Assembly (NCBI GenBank): GCA_023269865.1
Contig: JAGDWR010000069.1
Location: forward strand, 1-6,817
Direction of reading: 5' to 3'
From: Candidatus Methanodesulfokora sp.
Lineage (GTDB): Archaea; Korarchaeota; Korarchaeia; Korarchaeales; Korarchaeaceae
DNA: 6,817 bases
Positions 5,857 through 6,817 of the stretch are shown piece by piece. Position numbers and translations under genes: made by a program. The first letter of the stretch is position 1. Every line of letters begins with the position of its first letter. Under the pieces are notes generated by a model. The model made no database searches. It saw nothing but the letters and a program-made list of their open reading frames with translations, and had not been told where the DNA came from.

Positions 5857-6817
5857 ATGCTCTATTTCCTGTTGACCACAGGAAGATGTAACCTTAAGTG
5901 CTCTTACTGCGGTGGAAGCTTTCCTGACAGTGTTGTCCCGTGGAAAGAACGCTTTTCCCTGGAGGATCTTGAGAAATTCATAGAACCCGGCTCGACAATA
6001 GCCTTTTATGGAGGCGAGCCTCTTCTCAATTCAGCTCTCATCAGAAAAGTGATGGACAGAATAGAAGCCAGATACATAATCCAGACGAATGGAATGCTGG
6101 TGAGAAAGCTGGATCCTGATTACTGGAGGAGGATGGACACAGTTCTACTATCTGTGGATGGAAGAGAGGAAGTTACTGATCTGTACAGAGGAAATGGGGT
6201 GTACAAAGCTGTTATCAGGGCAGCAGAATTCATAAGGAAGTCTGGATTTTCAGGGGATCTAATAGCTAGAATGACGGCATCTGAGGCAACAGACATTTAC
6301 AGAGACGTGATTCATCTCCTCTCCCTTGGAATGTTCGACCACGTCCACTGGCAGCTGGATGTGATCTGGAGCGATAGATGGAAGAACTTCAAGAAGTGGT
6401 CTCAAAGCTATTTAAGAGGTCTGGAACGGCTCATGAATGTCTGGATGGCCAGCATGAGGAGGGGCAGAGTGCTGGGAATAGTTCCATTTCTGGGCATACT
6501 AAGAGGAATGCTGGATGAAGGGCTTGAAGCTCCGCCGTGTGGAGCAGGCAGGAGCGCGCTTACTATATCAACTGATGGAAGAATACTTGCATGCCCAATA
6601 GCTGTCGATGCAGAATGGGCCTGCCTAGGAGATATAAAGTCGGGTGTTGTGAGAAAATCCCCTGAAATAGGAGATCCATGCACAAAGTGCGAGTACTTCA
6701 GATACTGCGGTGGAAGGTGTCTCTACGCTCATGTGGAGAGATTGTGGGGAGATGAGGGGTTTAGGGATGTGTGTAGAATCACAAAATACACTATAGAGCT
6801 TGTTAGGAGAAATTTTG
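5857..6817 (+). CDS. Radical SAM/SPASM-domain enzyme, probable peptide- or protein-modifying (3' end cut)
   Basis: A radical S-adenosylmethionine enzyme; 320 codons lie in the window and the frame is still open at the edge. The radical SAM cluster motif CNLKCSYC (C11, C15, C18) comes directly after MLYFLLTTGR, followed by YGGEPL (GGEP at 52-55), IIQTNG, and SVDG (99-102) with R111. The C-terminal part has a SPASM-type pattern for auxiliary iron-sulfur clusters: C228-x12-G-x4-C246, then C256 in the LGDI region, then C275-x2-C278-x5-C284-x3-C288-x17-C306. SPASM enzymes usually modify ribosomal peptides or proteins, or act as sulfatase maturases. The very short N-terminus and overall layout recall the archaeal AF0577-type putative peptide-modifying family, named from memory and not searched. 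No short precursor-peptide gene lies within the window. Substrate unknown; the two small upstream proteins are candidates by position. It is cotranscribed, by spacing, with ppdK and those genes. Confidence 0.93.
   Translation, partial: MLYFLLTTGRCNLKCSYCGGSFPDSVVPWKERFSLEDLEKFIEPGSTIAFYGGEPLLNSALIRKVMDRIEARYIIQTNGMLVRKLDPDYWRRMDTVLLSVDGREEVTDLYRGNGVYKAVIRAAEFIRKSGFSGDLIARMTASEATDIYRDVIHLLSLGMFDHVHWQLDVIWSDRWKNFKKWSQSYLRGLERLMNVWMASMRRGRVLGIVPFLGILRGMLDEGLEAPPCGAGRSALTISTDGRILACPIAVDAEWACLGDIKSGVVRKSPEIGDPCTKCEYFRYCGGRCLYAHVERLWGDEGFRDVCRITKYTIELVRRNF

Noticed and set aside
6408..6683. Minus-strand open frame of 91 codons
   Set aside because: It is antisense to the SPASM region, where the Cys pattern proves the plus-strand frame is the coding one.

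Overview
The window looks archaeal, most likely from a thermophilic member of the Crenarchaeota/TACK group. This rests on three things seen in the sequence. Arginine is mostly AGA/AGG and isoleucine mostly ATA. Several genes have TATA-like boxes about 27-30 nt upstream of the start codon, as expected for leaderless transcripts. Genes inside the operon instead carry GGTG-type Shine-Dalgarno sites. The species cannot be fixed from this window.

Layout: a glutamine synthetase gene runs leftward and leaves the window at base 1, so its C-terminus is missing. It is divergent, across a 152-base intergenic region, from a gene running right. That gene encodes a winged-helix DNA-binding protein whose C-terminal part resembles archaeal S-layer C-terminal domains and ends in an EF-hand-like calcium loop. 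A short oligo-T tract and a new promoter follow. Then comes a tightly packed rightward cluster of four genes: pyruvate,phosphate dikinase (ppdK), a 198-residue protein I do not recognise, a small helical protein resembling the archaeal DUF3227/NitrOD5 type, and a radical SAM/SPASM enzyme cut by the right edge. The gaps in this cluster are 0, 7 and 11 bases.

Functionally, glutamine synthetase (ammonia assimilation) and PpdK (pyruvate/PEP interconversion) are core nitrogen and carbon metabolism. The less ordinary parts are the putative regulator next to glnA and the radical SAM/SPASM enzyme with two uncharacterised small proteins in the PpdK operon. SPASM enzymes commonly modify peptides or proteins, so the small neighbours are candidate partners or substrates; this is inference only. 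No tRNA, rRNA, CRISPR array or mobile element was recognised, and no gene-free stretch exceeds about 150 bases.
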